From: CAIKMD01 sp036501365
Lineage (GTDB): Bacteria; Pseudomonadota; Alphaproteobacteria; ATCC43930; CGMCC-115725
Reading direction: 5' to 3'
DNA: 64,000 nucleotides
Assembly: GCA_036501365.1 (NCBI GenBank)
Contig: DASYAL010000102.1
Coordinates: 133,439-197,438, forward strand
Shown here: positions 51,980 to 60,241 of the stretch, piece by piece
Numbering within the stretch: position 1 is the stretch's first letter
Layout: each line of letters opens with the position of its first letter
Position numbers and translations under genes: made by a program
The notes under the pieces: model-generated
Told to the model about the DNA's origin: nothing
The model's input: the letters and a program-made list of their open reading frames with translations, nothing else
The model's database searches: none

Positions 51980-53043
51980 TGTCCGCGCGTGCCGAAGTCG
52001 ATGCGCGGATCGACGAACATGTAGGTGATATCGCGCAGCAGGTTCGCGGCGACGCCGACCAGCGTATAGATGTAGAGCGTGCCGAAGATGATCGGATAGT
52101 CGCGGTTGACCGCGGCCTCGAAGCCCAACAGGCCCATGCCATCGAGCGAGAAGATCACCTCGATCAGCAGCGCCCCGGTAAAGAGGATGCCGATGAACGC
52201 CGCCGGAAAGCCGGTGATCACCAGCAGCATCGCGTTGCGGAAGACATGGCCATAGAGCACGCGGCGCTCGGTCAGGCCCTTGGCGCGCGCCGTCACGACA
52301 TACTGCTTGTTGATCTCGTCGAGGAAAGAATTCTTGGTCAGCATCGTCAGGCTGGCGAAGCCGCCCACGCCAAGCGCGATCACCGGAAGCGCGATATGCC
52401 AGAAATAATCGACGATCTGGTGCGGCCAGGAAAAGCTCGCCCAATCGTCCGAGGTGAGGCCGCGCAGCGGAAACCACGACAAGAAGCTGCCGCCGGCGAA
52501 CAGCACGATGAGGAAGACCGCGAGGAGGAAGGACGGGATCGCATAGCCGACGAAGATCACGCCGCTCGTCCAGGCGTCGAACGGCGTGCCATCCCTTACC
52601 GCCTTGCGGATGCCCAAGGGGATCGAGATCAGATAGGCGATCAGCGTCGTCCAGAGCCCCAGCGAGATCGAAACCGGCAGACGTTGCAGAATGAGGTGGA
52701 TCACGTCGCCGTTGCGGAAAAAACTCTGGCCGAAATCGAACCGTGCGTAGTGCTCCATCATCAGGACGAAGCGTTCGCCCATCGGCTTGTCGAGGCCGAA
52801 TTGGTGGTCGAGCTGCTGGATGAGCTGCGGATCGATGCCGCGGCCGGCGCGGGTCTGGCTCTGGCTGATGTCGCTGCCGCCGCCCGAGACGCGGGCGAGC
52901 GCGCCCTGGCCGCCGCGGATCTGCGAGACGATCTGATCGATCGGCCCGCCCGGCGCGACTTGGACGATGACGAAGTTCAAGAGCATTACGCCGAACAGCG
53001 TCGGAATGATGAGGAGCAGGCGCCTCGCGATGTAAGCGAGCAT
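51976..53043 (-). CDS. yejB: Peptide ABC transporter permease (YejB type)
   Basis: A 355-residue permease opening with MLAYIARRLLLIIPTLFGVM, the usual OppB/YejB first segment. A longer periplasmic loop (about 45-115; SQTRAGRGIDPQLIQQ) and the EAA loop YVVTARAKGLTERRVLYGHV (about 245-264) follow; the last segment is FGTLYIYTLVGVAANL. It lies nine bases after yejA and overlaps yejE by four bases. The member order A-B-E-F on one strand is as in enterobacterial yej operons. Confidence 0.9.
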   Translation of the reverse strand: MLAYIARRLLLIIPTLFGVMLLNFVIVQVAPGGPIDQIVSQIRGGQGALARVSGGGSDISQSQTRAGRGIDPQLIQQLDHQFGLDKPMGERFVLMMEHYARFDFGQSFFRNGDVIHLILQRLPVSISLGLWTTLIAYLISIPLGIRKAVRDGTPFDAWTSGVIFVGYAIPSFLLAVFLIVLFAGGSFLSWFPLRGLTSDDWASFSWPHQIVDYFWHIALPVIALGVGGFASLTMLTKNSFLDEINKQYVVTARAKGLTERRVLYGHVFRNAMLLVITGFPAAFIGILFTGALLIEVIFSLDGMGLLGFEAAVNRDYPIIFGTLYIYTLVGVAANLLRDITYMFVDPRIDFGTRGQ

Positions 53044-53052
53044 CGGCGACGC

Positions 53053-54927
53053 CTAGTGCGCGGCCGGCGGCGGCGACGCTTGGGCCGACAGTGCCTGCGC
53101 GGCTTTCGCGTCGATCCACCAATCGTTGATCACGGCCGACGGCATGCTCGCATAGATCGGCTGCGTCGCCGGCCTGCCGAATTTGTTCCAATAGGCGACG
53201 CGGTAATAGCCGGAATACCAGTTGGGCACGACGTAGTAGCCGGCGAGCAGCACGCGGTCGAGCGTGTGGATGATTGGCAGCAGCGCGGTGCGCGTCGGCG
53301 CGGCGAGGGCCTTTTGGATCAGATCGTCGATCACGGGGTCCTTGATGCCGGCGGTGTTGGGGCTGCCGGGCTGGTCGGCGGAGGCGCTGCCGAAATATTG
53401 CAGCAGGTCGGTGCCGGGCGCAAGAGAGGCACCGTAGCGCACGCCGATCATGTCGAAATCATAATCGCGCACGCGATTCTCGTATTGCGGCGCGTCGACG
53501 CTGCGCAGATGGCCGTCGACGCCGATGCGCGCGAGATTCTGAAGGTAGGGCAGGATGACGCGCTCGAGCCGCGGATCATCGTTCAGGAACTCGAAGGTGA
53601 ACGGCCGGCCGTTCTTGTCGAGGAGCTTGCCGCCTTTGAGCGTCCAGCCGGCCTGCTGCAACAGCTGCAAAGCGGCGCGAATCCCGGGGCGGATATCGCC
53701 GCTGCCGTCATAGACCGGCGGCTCGTAGGCGGTGGTGAATACCGAATCGGGAATGCGGCCGCGATAGTGACCGAGCAGCGTCAGCTCCGCGCCCTGCGGC
53801 AGGCCGTGCGAGGCGAGATCGGAATTCTCGAAATAGCTCTTGGTGCGCTTGTAGGAGTCGTAGAAGAAATTCTTGTTGGTCCATTCGAAATCGAAGAGAT
53901 AGCCGAGCGCGCGGCGGACACGCACATCTTGGAAGATCGGCCGCCGCGTGTTGAAGACGAAGCCCTGCATGCCCTGCGGCACCTGATGGTCGACCTGCTC
54001 CTTGATGACCCGGCCGTCCTTCGCGGCCGGGAAATCGTAGGCCGTCGCCCAATCCTTCGAGGTCAGGTCCTCGCGCACGTCGATCTGCCCGGCCTTGAAT
54101 GCCTCGAACATGATCGAGCTGTCGCGGTAATAGTCGACGCGCATCGTGTCGAAATTGTTCATTCCGACATTCACCGGCAGGTCCTTCGCCCAATAGTCCT
54201 TGACGCGCTCATAGGTGATCGAGCGCCCCGGATCGACCGCGGCGATCTTGTACGGGCCGCTGCCGAGGGGCGGATCGAGCGTCGGCTGGCTGAAATCCTT
54301 GCCCTGCCACCAATGCTCGGGCAGCACCGGCAGCGTCGCCACGGTCATCGGCAAGTCGCGATCCTGATTGCTCTTGAAGGTGAACTTCACGTGCAGCGGG
54401 TCCGGGGCCTCGCATTTCTCGACATCGGCGAGCGTGACGCGAAAGCTCGGATGGCCCTTGGTGATCAGCGTGTTGTAGGTCCAGCACACATCCGCGGCGG
54501 TAATCGGCGTGCCGTCGTGAAAGCGTGCCGCCTTGCGCAGCGTGAACGACATCGACAGCCGGTCCGGCGCCAGATCGACGCTCTCGGCGATCAGCCCGTA
54601 GGCGGCGAACGGCTCGTCGAGCGAGCCGGTCATGAGGCTGTCGAACAACGCGCCGGGCTGCACCATCGAGTTGGCATAGCGGACGAAGGCGACGCCGCGC
54701 AGGATGAAGGGGTTGAGATTGTCGAAGGTGCCGACATCGCCGAAGCGGACGCTGCCGCCTTTGGGCGCGTCGGGGTTGACGTAATCGAAATGCGTGAAGC
54801 CGGGCGGATATTTGAGCGGATCGCCGAACAGCGACAGGCCGTGCTGCGGTTCGGCGTGCCCCGGTGTGGCGGCGGCGACGAGCAACAGGCTCGCGGCGAC
54901 CAGGGCTTTCGCAACAACACGCAGCAT
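53053..54927 (-). CDS. yejA: Peptide ABC transporter substrate-binding protein (YejA type)
   Basis: A 624-residue periplasmic protein with a signal peptide (VAASLLLVAAATPGHA). The mature part starts with EPQHGLSLFGDPLKYPPGF and has FDYVNPDAPKGGSVRFGDVG (about 47-66), highly characteristic of YejA; MSFTLRKAARFHDGTPITAA is the SBP_bac_5 signature. It is first of the four yej genes and 20 bases downstream of the hisN-like gene, so transcription may start further up at the cytochrome gene. A large basic C-terminal half is normal for this group. Confidence 0.9.
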   Translation of the reverse strand: MLRVVAKALVAASLLLVAAATPGHAEPQHGLSLFGDPLKYPPGFTHFDYVNPDAPKGGSVRFGDVGTFDNLNPFILRGVAFVRYANSMVQPGALFDSLMTGSLDEPFAAYGLIAESVDLAPDRLSMSFTLRKAARFHDGTPITAADVCWTYNTLITKGHPSFRVTLADVEKCEAPDPLHVKFTFKSNQDRDLPMTVATLPVLPEHWWQGKDFSQPTLDPPLGSGPYKIAAVDPGRSITYERVKDYWAKDLPVNVGMNNFDTMRVDYYRDSSIMFEAFKAGQIDVREDLTSKDWATAYDFPAAKDGRVIKEQVDHQVPQGMQGFVFNTRRPIFQDVRVRRALGYLFDFEWTNKNFFYDSYKRTKSYFENSDLASHGLPQGAELTLLGHYRGRIPDSVFTTAYEPPVYDGSGDIRPGIRAALQLLQQAGWTLKGGKLLDKNGRPFTFEFLNDDPRLERVILPYLQNLARIGVDGHLRSVDAPQYENRVRDYDFDMIGVRYGASLAPGTDLLQYFGSASADQPGSPNTAGIKDPVIDDLIQKALAAPTRTALLPIIHTLDRVLLAGYYVVPNWYSGYYRVAYWNKFGRPATQPIYASMPSAVINDWWIDAKAAQALSAQASPPPAAH

Positions 54928-54947
54928 CGCGCGAGTTTAGGGCAAAA

Positions 54948-55730
54948 TCACCGGGGCGCCAGAACCGCGCGGGCTTTGGCAAGGAGCCGCGGATCGCCGC
55001 TGGCGACGACGCGGCCGTCCGAGGCGAGCGTGAGCGCGCGGCCTTGCCAGTCGGTCATCCGGCCGCCCGCGCCCTCAATCACCGGCAGCAGCGCGCAGAA
55101 ATCGTAGGGCTTGAGATCGGCTTCGACGACGAGATCGATGAACCCCGCGGCGAGCAGGCCATAGGCGTAGCAATCGGCGCCGAAGCGCGCGAGCTTCACC
55201 TTGCGCCGCAGCCGATCGAAGGCCGCGGCGTTGCGCGCCGCGAACATCTCGGGCGCGGTCGCATAAAGCGTCGCCGCGGCGAGGCCGGCACAGCGCCGTG
55301 TCCTGATGGCGCGGCCGTTGAAGGTGCTCTTGCGCCCGGCGGCGCCGATCCAGCGCTCGCGCAGCACCGGCTGGTCGATGACGCCGAGCACCGGCCGGCC
55401 GCGATGGGTCAGCGCGATCAGCGTGCCGAACAGCGGCACACCGCTGATGAAGGATTTGGTGCCGTCGATCGGATCGAGCACCCAGACGTATTCCGCATCG
55501 GCGTTGCGTGTGCCGAATTCCTCGCCGACGATACCGTCGAACGGAAAGGCGATCTCGATCAGCCGCCGCATCACCTTCTCGGCGGCGCGGTCGGCGACGG
55601 TCACCGGCGTATGGTCGGTCTTTTGCTGGACGCTGATCTTTTTGCGGAAATAGCCGCGGACGATATCACCCGCGGCATCGGCAAGGGTCTCGGCGAGCGC
55701 GAGATGCGCGGCGGTGACGATCGGCGTCAT
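54948..55730 (-). CDS. hisN: Histidinol-phosphatase / inositol monophosphatase family
   Basis: A 260-residue Mg-dependent phosphatase. Motifs: VGEEFG (about 69, metal Glu), VLDPIDGTKSFISGVPLFGT (about 84-103, the DPIDGT metal site) and LKPYDFCALLPVIEGAGG (about 209, second metal site). The KSFISGVPLFGTLIAL wording and adjacent Tyr/Trp segments favour the HisN histidinol-phosphatase subgroup over inositol phosphatase. HisN completes histidine synthesis in many alphaproteobacteria that lack HisB phosphatase. It sits between the cytochrome gene and yejA, all on the minus strand. Confidence 0.85.
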   Translation of the reverse strand: MTPIVTAAHLALAETLADAAGDIVRGYFRKKISVQQKTDHTPVTVADRAAEKVMRRLIEIAFPFDGIVGEEFGTRNADAEYVWVLDPIDGTKSFISGVPLFGTLIALTHRGRPVLGVIDQPVLRERWIGAAGRKSTFNGRAIRTRRCAGLAAATLYATAPEMFAARNAAAFDRLRRKVKLARFGADCYAYGLLAAGFIDLVVEADLKPYDFCALLPVIEGAGGRMTDWQGRALTLASDGRVVASGDPRLLAKARAVLAPR

Positions 55731-55772
55731 GCCGCGCAGCTTATCCTGGGACGGTCAAGCCGTCGAAGGCGG

Positions 55773-56540
55773 TTACTTCTGCTGGCCTTCGATGGCGGAA
55801 GAGCTCGGATTTGCGCCTTGCTGCGATCCCGGAGTCTTCGGCGCCGCGCCGTTGGTCTGCGCCGGACCGTTGCTGGTGGCGGTCTTGTCGGCGGGCGCAG
55901 CGCTTTTCTCCGCGGGGGCGTCTTGCGCGGGAGCCGCGCCTTGCGCCGGCGCTGCGCCTTGAGCCGGCGCGCCGGTCGCCGCGCCGGCGGTGAGCTGCGC
56001 CAGCGGCACCGGCTTGTCGCTCATCGTGTTGAGATAAGCGATGACATTGGCGCGGTCTTCCGCCTTGGGCAGGCCGATGAAGGTCATCTTGGTGCCGCTC
56101 GCGAATTGCTGCGGCTTGAACAGCCAGGCATTGAGATTGTCGAGAGTCCAGGTCTGGCCCTTGCCCTTGGTCTGCAGCGCACTCGAGAAGGCGAAGCCGC
56201 CGCGATCCTCGGCGATCGGCGCGCCGATGACACCGTAGAGATTGGGGCCGATGCGGTTCGGACCGCCCTTCTCGAAGGTGTGGCAGGCGGCGCAAAGCTG
56301 GGTCTTGCTCTTGCCGGCATCGGCCTTGGCATTGGCCATCAGCGGCGCAATCGGCTCGGGGCCGGCCGGCGCCGCAGCCGCGGTCGGGGCCGAGGATTCC
56401 GCCGGGGCGCCGGCGATCGCATAGGCGGGCTTCTCCAACGGCGTCGGGCGCACCAGCACGTTGGCGATGATCCCCGAGACCATCGCGAGAATCATGGCGG
56501 CGAGAATGGCGCCAGCGATCTTGTTTGCTTCGAACGACAT
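55773..56540 (-). CDS. Membrane-anchored c-type cytochrome (CycM-like) with Ala/Pro-rich tail
   Basis: A 255-residue protein. One N-terminal membrane segment (IAGAILAAMILAMVSGIIANV) is an uncleaved anchor; the class I cytochrome c domain (about 75-175) has the heme motif CAACHTF, GPNLYGVIG and the axial Met in GTKMTFIGLP. An 80-residue tail rich in Ala, Pro and Gln with repeated AAPAQG units follows, longer than usual for CycM. CycM-type cytochromes link the bc1 complex to aa3 oxidase. The cycM-kdsB-pheA neighbourhood is familiar in alphaproteobacteria. Confidence 0.9.
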   Translation of the reverse strand: MSFEANKIAGAILAAMILAMVSGIIANVLVRPTPLEKPAYAIAGAPAESSAPTAAAAPAGPEPIAPLMANAKADAGKSKTQLCAACHTFEKGGPNRIGPNLYGVIGAPIAEDRGGFAFSSALQTKGKGQTWTLDNLNAWLFKPQQFASGTKMTFIGLPKAEDRANVIAYLNTMSDKPVPLAQLTAGAATGAPAQGAAPAQGAAPAQDAPAEKSAAPADKTATSNGPAQTNGAAPKTPGSQQGANPSSSAIEGQQK

Positions 56541-56741
56541 CAGCGACCCTTCGGGAAAGTGCCTCGCGCAGGCGAGATTGTCGGCTAGGCGATTTTCCAG
56601 GCGGCAGAAAAGCCAATTTCCGCTCGCCCTTCAAACCAATATAGTGCGGCGCGAGATTAGCGCGGCGCTTTCGCGGCTCTGCGCCACTTTCATGCGGCAT
56701 AACGCCGCAATTTTCATCGGGCCTCGCGAGCAGCCGCCACA

Positions 56742-56792
56742 CCAACCCTGCTCGCTCGGCCTAGGTTGGCTAGGTGGTGGCCGAGCGAGCAG
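56742..56792 (+). promoter_or_regulatory. Strong hairpin, possibly a pseudoknot, directly before kdsB
   Basis: Perfect 14-base arms CTGCTCGCTCGGCC (56748-56761) and GGCCGAGCGAGCAG (56779-56792) with a 17-base loop end six bases before the kdsB ATG, covering most of its purine-rich ribosome site. In addition CCAACC (56742-56747) can pair with GGTTGG (56764-56769) inside the loop, giving an alternative or H-type pseudoknot fold. Translational control of kdsB or a protein-binding dyad are both possible. Confidence 0.55.
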
Positions 56793-56798
56793 AAGAGA

Positions 56799-57551
56799 AT
56801 GTCTAATCCAGTGCTCATCATCCCCGCGCGCATGGCGTCGACGCGGTTGCCGGGCAAGCCGCTCGCCGATATCGGCGGCGTGCCGATGATCGTGCATGTC
56901 TGGCGCCGCGCGCGCGAGGCCGCGCTCGGCCCGGTGCTCGTCGCCTGCGCCGAGCAAGCGATCGCCGATGCCATCGGCGCCGCGGGTGGCGCGGCGGTCG
57001 TGACGAAGCCCGATCATCCCTCGGGCTCCGATCGCATCTTCGAGGCCGTGACGCGGTACGATCCCCAGCGCGCTCATGACATCGTGATCAATGTGCAGGG
57101 CGATCTGCCGCTGATCGATCCCGGCGCGATCCGCGCCGCGCTCGCGCCGCTCGCCGATCCGGCGGTCGATATCGGAACGCTTGCCGCGCCGATCGAGGAT
57201 GACGAGGAGCGCGGCAATCCCAGCGTCGTCAAGATCGCCGCCGGTTTCGCGCCCGGGATCGGCGTCGCGCGCGCGCTTTATTTCAGCCGGCTGCCGGTGC
57301 CGCACGGCGGCGGCGCGCATTACCATCACATCGGGCTTTACGCTTATCGCCGCGCGGCGCTTGAGCGTTTCGTTGCGCTGCCGCCCTCGCCGTTGGAGAA
57401 GCGCGAGAGCCTCGAGCAGCTCCGCGCGCTCGAAGCCGGCATGCGCATCGACGTGGCGCTCGTTGACACGGTTCCGTTCGGTGTCGATACTCCCGCCGAC
57501 CTCGCCCGCGCGCGCGAATTGATGGCCGCGCGTCTAGCCCTGAAATCCTGA
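56799..57551 (+). CDS. kdsB: 3-deoxy-manno-octulosonate cytidylyltransferase (CMP-Kdo synthetase)
   Basis: A 250-residue nucleotidyltransferase. IIPARMASTRLPGKPLADIG (about 6-25) is the nucleotide-binding signature; KPDHPSGSDRIFEA (about 75) and NVQGDLPLIDPGAI (about 96) carry the catalytic and metal-binding residues; HHIGLYAYRRAAL (about 176) completes the family. It activates Kdo with CTP for lipopolysaccharide core synthesis in the cytoplasm, so the organism makes LPS. The start at 56799 is preferred over upstream in-frame codons because it begins directly at the first strand. Its TGA shares a base with the pheA ATG. Confidence 0.93.
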   Translation: MSNPVLIIPARMASTRLPGKPLADIGGVPMIVHVWRRAREAALGPVLVACAEQAIADAIGAAGGAAVVTKPDHPSGSDRIFEAVTRYDPQRAHDIVINVQGDLPLIDPGAIRAALAPLADPAVDIGTLAAPIEDDEERGNPSVVKIAAGFAPGIGVARALYFSRLPVPHGGGAHYHHIGLYAYRRAALERFVALPPSPLEKRESLEQLRALEAGMRIDVALVDTVPFGVDTPADLARARELMAARLALKS

Positions 57552-58417
57552 TGCCTCGCCGCCCAAATCCGCAGCAACTGATCGCCTTTCAGGGCGAGCC
57601 CGGCGCCTATTCCGATCTCGCCTGCCGCGAGGTGTTCCGGCGCCGCCAATCGCTGCCGTGCGAGACCTTCGAGGATGCGATCGCCGCGGTGCGGCGCGGG
57701 CGCGCCAGCCTTGCGATGCTGCCGATCGAGAATTCGCTCGCCGGCCGCGTCGCCGACATCCATCACCTGCTGCCGGATTCGAGCCTCCACATCATCGGCG
57801 AGCATTACCAGCGCGTGAACCATCACCTGCTCGCGGTGAAGGGCGCGAAGCTCTCTGACCTGAAGATCGTGCGCAGCCATGTCCATGCGCTGTCGCAATG
57901 CCGCAAGCTGATCCGCGCGCTCGGTTTGAAGGCCGAGGTCGCGGCCGACACGGCGGGCTCGGCCGCCGAAGTGGCGCGGCGCGGCGACAAGCACGTCGCG
58001 GCGATCGCCTCGGCGCTCGCCGGCAAGGTCTACGGCCTCGTCTCGCTCAAAGCGAATATCGAGGATGCGGGCCACAACACGACCCGCTTCCTCGTCATGG
58101 CGAAGATGCCGAAGCGCGCCGCGAATAGCGGCCTCGTCGTCACCACCTTCGTCTTCCGCGTGCGCAACGTGCCGGCAGCGCTCTACAAGGCGATGGGGGG
58201 CTTTGCGACCAACGGCGTCAACATGACCAAGCTCGAAAGCTACATGGTCGGCGGCAGCTTCACCGCGACGCAATTCTATGCCGATGTCGAGGCGCATCCC
58301 GACGAGCGGCGGCTCGCTCTCGCGCTCGACGAGCTCCGGTTCTTCTCCGAGAAGGTGAAGATCCTCGGCGTCTATCCCGGCCATCCGTTCCGCCGCGATC
58401 CCAAGAACGCGCGCTGA
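57551..58417 (+). CDS. pheA: Prephenate dehydratase
   Basis: A 288-residue monofunctional prephenate dehydratase: PDT domain (about 8-185) with AFQGEPGAYSDLA, MLPIENSLAGRV and the catalytic TRF in HNTTRFLVMAK, then a C-terminal ACT domain (about 200-280). In the ACT domain the ESRP phenylalanine-sensing motif reads ESYM within MTKLESYMVGGSF, a form that appears usual in this class. It converts prephenate to phenylpyruvate. No chorismate mutase domain is fused. It forms an operon with kdsB. Confidence 0.93.
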   Translation: MPRRPNPQQLIAFQGEPGAYSDLACREVFRRRQSLPCETFEDAIAAVRRGRASLAMLPIENSLAGRVADIHHLLPDSSLHIIGEHYQRVNHHLLAVKGAKLSDLKIVRSHVHALSQCRKLIRALGLKAEVAADTAGSAAEVARRGDKHVAAIASALAGKVYGLVSLKANIEDAGHNTTRFLVMAKMPKRAANSGLVVTTFVFRVRNVPAALYKAMGGFATNGVNMTKLESYMVGGSFTATQFYADVEAHPDERRLALALDELRFFSEKVKILGVYPGHPFRRDPKNAR

Positions 58418-58457
58418 TCCGTCCCGCTGACTCGCCGCGCTTTGCTTCACAAGGCCG

Positions 58458-58480
58458 AATTGGCTTTGTTTGGTAATTTT
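58458..58480 (-). repeat. Short dispersed repeat (23 bases), copy B
   Basis: On the minus strand this matches 27459-27481 at 22 of 23 bases. It lies at the left boundary of the toxin-immunity insertion, just after the end of pheA and touching the 3' end of the immunity gene. The two copies are the only ones seen in the window. Confidence 0.65.
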
Positions 58481-59111
58481 AGGGTTTCGCGCCGGGCTCC
58501 TTCTGCCCTGCTGCGGCCTTTTCCTTCGCACGTTCCAGTTCGCACATTGCGATATACACTTGCGTGCCGACGGGCGTGCCGAATCCCTCGGTTTTGTTGA
58601 TCTCTTTCAGGATTGGCAGAATCCGCTCGGGCCAAAGATCCCGAACCCACACGGCAGCAAAACCGCGTACCTCTATATCGGGGCTGTCGAGGAATTGTGC
58701 CAGTGCGGAGAATCGACCGAGAGCTTTAAGCTCATCGCTGATCTCGCACAGTCGCTTCACGCCGAAATTGTAGGTTGGAATATCGCGGCTTTCCTCGTCC
58801 GCCGCGCAGGCTTCCTTCACGCAGAACTGGAAGGCAGAAAGAAGAGCTTTCGTCCGCTCCTCCGGATCAGCAACGGATTTCGCCGCTGCCATTGCTTTCT
58901 TGATCCTCGCACGTCGGTTCGTTTGCGTCTGATCGAAGGCCGCGTCATTCACCGCGAGCTTCTGGCCGATTTCGAGCATGGTTTTTTGATCGCCCTTGGC
59001 GTGCGCCTCCTGAAGCTCTTCCAGAAGCGCCAGCTTGTTGAGCAGAAGCGGATCGGTCGGTCCGCTTTCAAGAAGCCGGCGCATTGTGCTCTTCGGTTTT
59101 GGATCGCTCAT
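58479..59111 (-). CDS. Putative immunity protein, DUF2019-like helical repeat
   Basis: A 210-residue helical protein, with GGGAGG seven or so bases before the ATG at 59111. The C-terminal half (YNFGVKRLCEISDELKAL, then FLDSPDIEVRGFAAVWV and LWPERILPILKEIN) has the HEAT-like spacing of DUF2019 proteins, known or suspected immunity partners of nuclease toxins. The N-terminal half (LLNKLALLEELQEAHAKGD; RTKALLSAFQFC) is also helical. It lies 11 bases downstream of the putative nuclease toxin, in the toxin-then-immunity order. The region is visibly less GC-rich than the surroundings. Family assignment from pattern only. Confidence 0.55.
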   Translation of the reverse strand: MSDPKPKSTMRRLLESGPTDPLLLNKLALLEELQEAHAKGDQKTMLEIGQKLAVNDAAFDQTQTNRRARIKKAMAAAKSVADPEERTKALLSAFQFCVKEACAADEESRDIPTYNFGVKRLCEISDELKALGRFSALAQFLDSPDIEVRGFAAVWVRDLWPERILPILKEINKTEGFGTPVGTQVYIAMCELERAKEKAAAGQKEPGAKP

Positions 59112-59122
59112 ATCATCCTCCC

Positions 59123-60157
59123 TTACTTCACGATGCCGAGATTGCGCAGGATCTTGACGCCCGCGTTCCACTGATCGTCGAAGGATTGCCCGCTCAACCA
59201 TTCCCGCACGCTCTTGCCGGACGTGTCGTATTCCTTGGCATATTCGGCCGTGACGAGATCGTGAATCGGCCCCGGCAGCGGGACGATGTTTTTCGTGCTT
59301 TGAAGCTGTTCGGCGGAAAAATTGTCTTTGTTGTCCCCGCCTTGCTCGACGATGTGATGCCATTCCTTTCCGTCGCCGGCCGCGGCATAAGCCCTCAGGA
59401 TCATCTCCAGAATCGAGATTTTCTTGAAGTCAGCGAATGAGGAAAAGCTATTGCCGTTACCGCGAGGCTGAAGATCGTCGAGCGAGTAAGGTCCGTCTCG
59501 GACGAACTCGATGGCTTTGTTGATCTCGTCTTCGTCATTGTCGAGCTCGATCGCGATGCGACCGAGGTCGATCGCCGCATTGATGCTTGTCGCGATATCG
59601 ATTACCGGGATTTCCTCGGTCAGCGCGGTGCGAAGGAGGACCAGCGCAGCCTTGGTGGCCGCGCGAAACTCGCGCAGCGCTTTTAGCCGCTTGAGCTCCT
59701 GCACAGCCTCCGGACTTTCGTCTTTCGGCATGAACTGGCCGCCACGACCGCCCGACGTTCCTGCGGGATATCCCGGATGAATAGGATCATCGGGGCTCGC
59801 CTTTCCGAGGAAACACTCGACCAGCGCCAAGCGCCGAAGCGACCGATCCTCGATCGTGGTAATGACGTCCGCAATGCCGAGCGCACGGGATTTGACGAGG
59901 TCGCCGCGTGCGATGGCTTCGTCTGCTTCTTCGCAAGCATCGAGGAGAGCATTGCCGCCCGACTTGCCGCTTTGCGCGAAGTCGATCAACGCCACGGCGG
60001 TAGCGCCTAGGCCGAGAGTGATCTCGGCCTGTGGCGAACGCAGGACGAGCACGTGATCCCGGCGCAGCACGCCGGTGTCGATGTCGAGCACCGCACCCTC
60101 GCGCGCGTGCTTTTCGGTTTTCGACCAGAGAACGAATTTCTGTCCGGCTTCGGACAT
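59123..60157 (-). CDS. Putative nuclease toxin with HNH/AHH-like C-terminal domain
   Basis: A 344-residue protein, start supported by GGAGG four bases upstream. The C-terminal 90 residues contain KEWHHIVEQGGDNKDNF, then NIVPLPGPIHDLVTAEYAKE, the His-His...Asn...His layout of HNH-type toxin nucleases. A middle segment, HPGYPAGTSGGRGGQFMPKD (about 125-144), is a linker type often seen before such domains. The N-terminal 110 residues are of unknown fold and could be a delivery or trafficking region; no signal peptide is evident. It precedes an immunity-like gene by 11 bases. Target and export route are unknown. Confidence 0.65.
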   Translation of the reverse strand: MSEAGQKFVLWSKTEKHAREGAVLDIDTGVLRRDHVLVLRSPQAEITLGLGATAVALIDFAQSGKSGGNALLDACEEADEAIARGDLVKSRALGIADVITTIEDRSLRRLALVECFLGKASPDDPIHPGYPAGTSGGRGGQFMPKDESPEAVQELKRLKALREFRAATKAALVLLRTALTEEIPVIDIATSINAAIDLGRIAIELDNDEDEINKAIEFVRDGPYSLDDLQPRGNGNSFSSFADFKKISILEMILRAYAAAGDGKEWHHIVEQGGDNKDNFSAEQLQSTKNIVPLPGPIHDLVTAEYAKEYDTSGKSVREWLSGQSFDDQWNAGVKILRNLGIVK

Positions 60158-60241
60158 GGAGCCTCCAAATATTTTGAAGGCAGTCTAGAACAAAACAGGA
60201 ACAAAATCAAGAGGAATCGGCAAGCCGCTCGTACGCCGCCC

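Noticed and set aside
51979..55107. A 1042-codon plus-strand open frame
   Set aside because: It is antisense to yejB and yejA, whose proteins are unmistakable; no domain is recognisable.
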